This document shows, one piece after another, positions 58,719-64,000 of a stretch of DNA of 64,000 nt. The notes below the pieces were generated by a model. The model worked only from the letters and a program-made list of their open reading frames with translations. It was not told where the DNA came from and did no database searches. Each line of letters starts with the position of its first letter. Position 1 is the stretch's first letter. The position numbers were made by a program, and so were the translations under genes. The stretch lies in assembly GCA_902728285.1 (NCBI GenBank), contig CACVBU010000064.1, positions 1,589,640 to 1,653,639 on the forward strand, read 5' to 3'. The DNA is from Clytia hemisphaerica. Taxonomy: Eukaryota > Cnidaria > Hydrozoa > Leptothecata > Clytiidae.

Positions 58719-61700
58719 CTTTAGGGAAAAAATAATCATTAAAGCTTGACAGTCCCCGAATCATCCGATACTATGAAAAGTTGGGGTTCAGGCCATAGAT
58801 TTATAAAGCCCAAAGGGCTAGATATCGTGCTTTTGCTGAAAAGTGTGCCGAGGTTAGGTAGAAAATCCTACCTAAGTCACGTGACATTACGATAGAATTT
58901 CAGCGCTTGACCAATCAGAAAGCTTTGTGGGTTTTTGAAAACAATAACAGCAATATTTTCTGCGATATTCATTTTTTTTTTTTTGCTTGGAAGAGCTTAA
59001 AGCACTCCATCTAGCCCTTCGGGCTTTATAAATCTATGGTTAAGGCTGGTTCAGGGGGTACTCGTTTCCGCAATTCCATCCAACTCGATATAATTTTAGT
59101 AACACTTTTACTTTTTTTTTTTAAATGTATATTAAGAAAAAAACGACAAAAACAGTAACCAAAGTTTTACTAAAATTAATTTTCAATAAAATTTACGAGG
59201 TAAATGCTTCTTTTGGCTGGTTAAACAGCTATTCTTCTATTTAGAGCAAAGTTGACATTTTTCGGTTGGAGGTAGCACTTTTGGGGACATTTTTCTGAAC
59301 ATATACAAATTTACGTCCCGCGTACACAGATTTTGCCAAATAAATTTGAAAAATCCCTCTTGCTTATTACTTACACCCGTTATTGCACTCTGATATTTTT
59401 CAATTTTACAAAAGTTAAAGGATGCATGATACACTCCTTTTACTTTATAAGAACATTTTTACAAGAATAATTTGACTCAAAATCGCCAAAAAATAAGAAC
59501 GATTTAAGAACAATGCTGAGACTGAAATTCATGCAATTTCAAGCAATTGAGTGTTCAAAATTGGTTGCAAAGCCTAAAATACATTAATTTCAAACTATAA
59601 ATAAGAACAGAATAAGAAAAACTTGAAACTCAAAAATGTATTAACAGCCGAGCATCATATACAAGAAAGTGTATATCGTGGGAGAAGATTGGTAAAATAA
59701 TTTTCAGTATTGGAGGTAATACCATTGAGTTTAAAGCGCGAAGGCCTAGAGTAGAGCCTTTAACCATTATCAGGAAAGGAAAAGTGAAGCCACTTATTTC
59801 CCATCCAGAACGTGCCTAGAACGCGCCACACTCATGATGATGGATTGTATCTAGATGTTCCTATGTTTTTGAGGACTGCATTTTTTTGAAATCTAGCAAT
59901 AGACTTTACTTTTAATCCGCCAGTGTTTGTGTAAAAATCACGTGCTAATGTTCTAGATGGGAAATTAAGTAGCTTTATTTCCCATCCAAAAGTTTCTACT
60001 CTTGTCCCTTCGGGGCTTTAAACTAAATGGGTAATACTGCACAAGGAAAAATCTATATGATATCTCGTTTTCGAGATTTGACAACGGCTTAGAAGATAAC
60101 AGGTAAGTCGTAATGTCTACAAAAACAACTTAAAAGCAGAACCCTCGCACATATCACATCGCGTGTTCACCTTTAAATCAAGCCAGCACGCGATGTTTTT
60201 CCTTTTTGTTCATGTATTACGTATTACAGGGTTTCCTTTGAACACCCCTGTCTCACAGCCCCGGTGAAACTTTTTCTTGCAACGGGGATAAAATTTTCGA
60301 TTGAAATCTCAATGGGGATAAAAATTCTATTGTTCCAAGGATTAAAAAATCCAATGGGGATGGTTTTTGAGTGCAATTTCTAAGCAATGGATTTCGAATG
60401 GGGAAGAAATCAAAGTCAATTTCTCAGTGGTGCTGAAATTCTAGGGTATTTTCCCCACTGGGACTAAATTTTTGCCAATTTTTCTACCAGCGGGTCTGTG
60501 ACACAGGGGTTTTTTTGAATTGACTTCAGCTCCTTGGAAGGAAGGAATCTACTTTGAAAATGTTTAACCAACAATCCTGGAAAAAAACCGTCTGCTACAG
60601 CAGGGGTTTTATATAAGCTCGGCGAAAAAGTCTAAAAGTTCGTTTCACAGACTGACCACTTTTTTATAAAAATGTTTTATTCTTCATTTCATCAAAGATA
60701 TTCTTAACGCTTTTTTGGGGAAATCACCCTTAAACATTTTAACGATAAATCCTTAGGATAAAAATTAAATCTAAATTTACCAAGAAATAGACACCTGAAG
60801 CATAAAATGACATTTATGTGAAATTATTGAGACTTATAGGGGGCTAATTGGCAATTTACAGTTAAAAATACTCTATAAATGGCATTTTTAGGTTCCGTTG
60901 CTGAATTCATATTCATGCTTTATTCCCGGCCTAAAATCAAGAATTTGTCAGCGTTAATTTTTCATTCAACAGCCTATCAAAAACAAAACTAAACCCCTCT
61001 GCCAGACTTCTCTCCTCGTCAATTTATTAAATATCTATTGCAAACAAGTCCGAACGGTAAAGTACTCTGAATGTCCAGGAAAATAGTCAAAAGAACATTT
61101 CTTACTCAAAAAGAAGCAATAAAAATCTTAAGAAATTGAGAAATACCATGGAAAGAAAAAAACATTCAGTAAAATATTTCAAGATTTCTATTGCAAGTAT
61201 TTCTGTCAATTGCGAAAATGAACTAGTTTTTTCTTGTTTTTCACAAATCACTGAAGCTGTATTTTGACAGGATTTTTATTCAGACTTTTTTAAACAGCCC
61301 CTCTTTAAGAATGTTTGACTTAAATTTAGCCGAATACCAGGAAAAAACTTAAACAATTTTAGGCTCGAGTTTCTTAAATTACTAAATCAGCACATTTAAC
61401 ATTTATTACTCTACTTGCAACCTTGGAGGGGGGTACTTGGGTTGGCGAATGAGGGGTATGTGCGGACGGGACCTCCGAAAACCGACCCTTAGAGAGACTT
61501 TTTTGAAAAACTTTCTTCGATATTTGAAAAATGTTTTACCTTTAGAGAGACTTTTTACAATTTTTCTCTCGAAATCAAAATATTTTCCTAAAATTCGTGA
61601 ATTCTCCGACGCTTAGAGAGACTAATTTAAAACTTTCTGATTTATTTTCCAACCCTTAGAGAGACTTTGAAAGGTGGAAAACCCGACCCTTAATGTCCGC

Positions 61701-62529
61701 ACATACTCAGCACCCATTTTTGCCCAAATACCCCCCCCCCCGGACTTGCAAACCGTTTAATAATTTTTTGTCAATTTAAGTTTCTAAAGCTTGAGCGAAT
61801 TTTTCTTTGTAAATGACTGATTGAAATGATAATTATTAAGGTTATTTTAGCTGAAAATAAGATCAAATGCAGGTCAAATGAGGAATGAATTTGATAATTT
61901 TGGCGAGAAGCCAAGCAAAATAAATGTGCAGAAATAAACTTCAGAAGAGTCAGTCCAAATCCCAATTACTCCAAAACTTTTGAAGCTTACACGTTTTTTT
62001 ATTAAAACATTCAAAAATTTTTAAGCCTTTCGGATGTTCTTAACTTGTTTTTAATATTTTGGTCATCGAAGTCTTATGTTTTTATATAGTTTGTTCTTAT
62101 AAAAAAACGTGTATTTCACCCAATGATAAGAAACGAAAGAATGAAATACCTTCTCCCACGAACCAATGTACAAAAGCACGTTTGGCATACATTAAATCAA
62201 ACTTATGATCAACGTCGAGCCCAGGCCTCAACAATAGCTGTTGTATTAGATAACATACATACAGCGCGTTGAGTTCTGACCAAATCACCCCCTGGGACAA
62301 CAGTTGGTGGCTGGTAATTGATTCCAACTTTGAATCCAGTTGGACACCAATCAACAAATTGAATGCTACGTTTGGTCTTCATGAAACTGATAGCAGAATT
62401 CACGTCTTTGGGGACAACATCACCACGATAGAGCAAACAACAAGCCATGTATTTTCCATGTCGAGGGTCACATTTGACCATTTGATTGGCAGGTTCGAAG
62501 CATTGTTTAGTTATCATTTCTACAGAAAC
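58600..62529 (-). CDS. Alpha-tubulin, last two exons (5' part outside window), frame broken
   Basis: Exons 62529-62150 and 58718-58600, separated by a 3.4-kb repeat-filled intron. The first encodes [51 protein letters not shown] and [10 protein letters not shown], then [20 protein letters not shown]. The second encodes [20 protein letters not shown] and an acidic tail ending DDNEY. The final Tyr is the usual detyrosination site. Alpha-tubulin polymerises with beta-tubulin into microtubules. Some normally fixed residues differ ([18 protein letters not shown]), suggesting a divergent paralogue. After AWAR one extra base (GCTCGACGTTGATCAT) shifts the frame and gives an immediate TGA. Both splice sites and the tail remain intact. 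The earlier exons should lie beyond position 64,000. Confidence 0.9.
58793..59039. mobile_element. MITE, TATAAAGCCCGAAGG family
   Basis: Ends CCATAGATTTATAAAGCCCA and GGGCTTTATAAATCTATGG. Interior matches the copy at 16,138. Lies 75 bases past the acceptor of the tubulin last exon, inside its intron. Confidence 0.8.
59729..60025. mobile_element. MITE, GTTTAAAGC family, in a tubulin intron
   Basis: GTTTAAAGCGCGAAGGCC and CCCTTCGGGGCTTTAAAC inverted ends; TTTCCCATCCA words inside both halves. Confidence 0.55.
60242..60510. mobile_element. MITE, ACACCCCTGTCTCACAG type
   Basis: Ends ACACCCCTGTCTCACAGCCC and GTCTGTGACACAGGGGT, interior AATGGGGATAAAAATTCTAT blocks. The probable flanking repeat TTTGA is imperfect. 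In the tubulin gene's 3' intron. Confidence 0.75.
61430..61745. mobile_element. MITE, GAGAGACTTTTTT family
   Basis: GGTATGTGCGGACGGGACC and GTCCGCACATACTCAGCACC are inverted; five CCCTTAGAGAGACTTT words lie between. G and C runs at the two ends. Confidence 0.65.
61990..62114. mobile_element. MITE, AAGAACA family, deletion derivative beside a tubulin splice donor
   Basis: Ends ACACGTTTTTTTATTAAAAC and GTTCTTATAAAAAAACGTGT with about half of the core missing. It lies 36 bases inside the intron from the donor of the tubulin exon at 62,150. Confidence 0.75.
62150..62529 (-). pseudogene. Alpha-tubulin penultimate exon with +1 frameshift
   Basis: Acceptor catcacag|GTT (62529), donor GAGAAG|gtattt (62150, phase 1). 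Reading is perfect until AWAR at about 62,217. One surplus base between Arg and the expected Leu-Asp-His then shifts the frame, and deleting it restores the tubulin sequence to the donor. Not in a homopolymer, so less typical of sequencing error; pseudogene status is still unproven. Confidence 0.75.
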
Positions 62530-63154
62530 CTGTGATGATAAATAAAATTTCAGTCAGGTAGCCTTGAAAAATTCAGAATTCTACACAAACCCATCTTATA
62601 TTGAAGGCTCTAAAAGTAAATTTTTTTGAAAGTAGAATTTTTTTTTCCGGAATGGTTTTCTTAATTGGTGTATGGACAGACTATTTTTCTTTAAAAAATG
62701 TGCATGAAACATTTGCCAAAAATCACTTTTCTTGAGATTTTGAGAGAAGTAGTTTTTACAAAAATTTTCCGAAAATATGTTTTTGATTCGGGAAAAGATA
62801 CCCTATCTAGGGCAAAAATATTTTCAGAATGTATTTTCTTCGCTGAAATGAGATTTTAAAGTCGATATTCTTTTCTTCGCAGAAGTCTTCATTTTCTTTT
62901 TCCTCAAATTCTTTCATTAAGATTTTAGAATTTTTAGATTCGAGAATGCCAACCATAACATGGTTAACGTAACAGAAAATGTATGAAATGCTTAAGTTTG
63001 AGGGCTACATCAGGTAGGTTGTAGTATTTTTGTACGTGCAAAATATAAAAAAAATCACTATGGTCACAGCAATTAAATAGAACTGGGTATTCAAGTAGGC
63101 TCTGAAAGTTTTAACTCGACTTAAGATGGACAATCGAGTTGTATGATGATTAGC

Positions 63155-63468
63155 TCCCCCGGGGGTAACTACCCTTGCCGACTGACGGGGATGCTCCGCT
63201 GAGGTTCGAAAAATGGACCCTACGTGGGACTGGTTTTTTGAAAGAAATTGCCAAAATTTGAGGGAAAAGTGACCCTGAATGGGACTGAAATTGCAAAATT
63301 TTCTACTTTTTACCCAAATTTTCCAAAATAGACACCCTACGAGGGACTAATTTTTCTATTTTGGTGTTTTTGCGACCCTACCTGGGACTCATGGAGGTGA
63401 AAAAGGTACCCTGACCAGCGGCGCATATCCGTAACCAGCTTTGCTTTAGTAACCCCCCCCCCCCGAGA
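63155..63468. mobile_element. MITE with CCCTACGTGGGACT words
   Basis: AGCTCCCCCGGGGGTAACTA at the left and AGTAACCCCCCCCCC at the right are inverted. The interior has five ACCCTACxTGGGACTG-like words. Confidence 0.55.
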
Positions 63469-63514
63469 TTAGCTCTGTCAGTTAGTTAAGCTCATCAAAG
63501 AGCCAGCTGCTGAA

Positions 63515-63610
63515 ACTAAAGGTTTCAGTTCGCATCCCTGCCCCGTCCGATGCTCCGCTCATGTTCATGGATATTCGAGCCGGCTGGTCGTGGACCCTGT
63601 GCAAACAATC
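63515..63610 (+). repeat. Possible tRNA-related SINE fragment
   Basis: Weak B-box-like GGTTTCAGTTCGCATCC, preceded by TTAGTTAAGCTCAT, which resembles an A box. Only suggestive. Confidence 0.25.
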
Positions 63611-64000
63611 GAAAACTGTCTAAAAGTGTTGGATTGCTGGGCTATCTACTTACAATATGTACTCTATAGTAAGCGGTATTAGGATATGATAAGAAAACAA
63701 GACTCCCTTTATGTTCCTGAATCGAGGAAACAGCATAGTAATTTATCAAAACCCGTATAAAAAGTACTGGTCTGAACTGTTGCTGTAACTATTTGTTAAC
63801 TTTAATAACGATTATAAAAATCGATTTGCTAAGTTCTTTATCACGTTATCAAATACTTCTATCGGCATTGGTTCAAAAGTTAATCACATGATCAGAAAGT
63901 GAGAAAAAAAAACTAATTTCTAAACGCAAGTCTAAGTTTGAAACAATATAAAGGAACAAAAGGCTTCCAGACCGGGATGTTCTGGAGTTTTTATAAGATA

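Larger units (their letters stand above)
63040..64000. other. Right edge: no tubulin exon found
   Basis: Both strands were read for the preceding alpha-tubulin segments (ATYAPVISAEKAYHEQ type). None seen, so the intron upstream of 62,529 is longer than 1.4 kb. Apart from the MITE and SINE-like piece listed, nothing supported. Confidence 0.5.

Overview
The window is animal (metazoan) nuclear DNA: AT-rich, gene-poor and packed with short inverted-repeat transposons. The evidence is three intron-rich genes with GT-AG introns that encode animal proteins: a secreted haem peroxidase, a class C G-protein-coupled receptor (GPCR) and an alpha-tubulin, all on the minus strand. A LamG-like domain joined to an animal haem peroxidase, AT-rich DNA and very many miniature inverted-repeat elements (MITEs) fit a marine invertebrate such as a cnidarian or sponge. 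The sequence alone does not settle the lineage.

Layout. Bases 1 to about 20,800 hold no gene I can support, only MITEs of at least eight families, often nested. From about 20,900 to 25,700 there may be a weak plus-strand transcription unit with an unrecognised 115-residue ORF. The peroxidase runs from a TATA box near 38,008 down to a stop at 30,695. It has one non-coding and eight coding exons: signal peptide, charged coiled-coil-like segment, acidic linker, LamG-like domain, peroxidase domain. From 38,100 to 43,000 there are repeats, including a tRNA-derived SINE and an unusual 0.88-kb element whose interior is an array of degenerate motifs between terminal inverted repeats. The class C GPCR runs from 56,282 to 43,335: signal peptide, Venus-flytrap domain over six exons, short Cys-containing linker, seven-helix domain. 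At least one exon between 49,085 and 51,903 is not identified. The last two exons of an alpha-tubulin lie at 62,529-62,150 and 58,718-58,600; the rest of that gene is beyond the right edge.

The most interesting observation is in the GPCR. A 356-bp MITE (TIR TACCTTAAAGGAAGAAATTT, TA target duplication) sits inside a Venus-flytrap coding exon. Its ends, with the flanking host G and the TA duplication, form a GT donor and a pyrimidine-rich AG acceptor, so splicing from 54,612 to 54,258 restores the pre-insertion reading frame exactly. This is the signature of an introner-type, transposon-born intron. Another copy of exactly the same length (356 bp) is at 7,279-7,634, and related copies lie at 43,009-43,292 and 52,012-52,186. 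A second MITE family with 6-bp target duplications inserted right at the splice donor of another exon of this gene and duplicated the donor.

Two conserved genes carry one-base frame problems: a +1 base in the tubulin exon, and a phase mismatch beside a G-run in the peroxidase. These are either assembly errors or real lesions.
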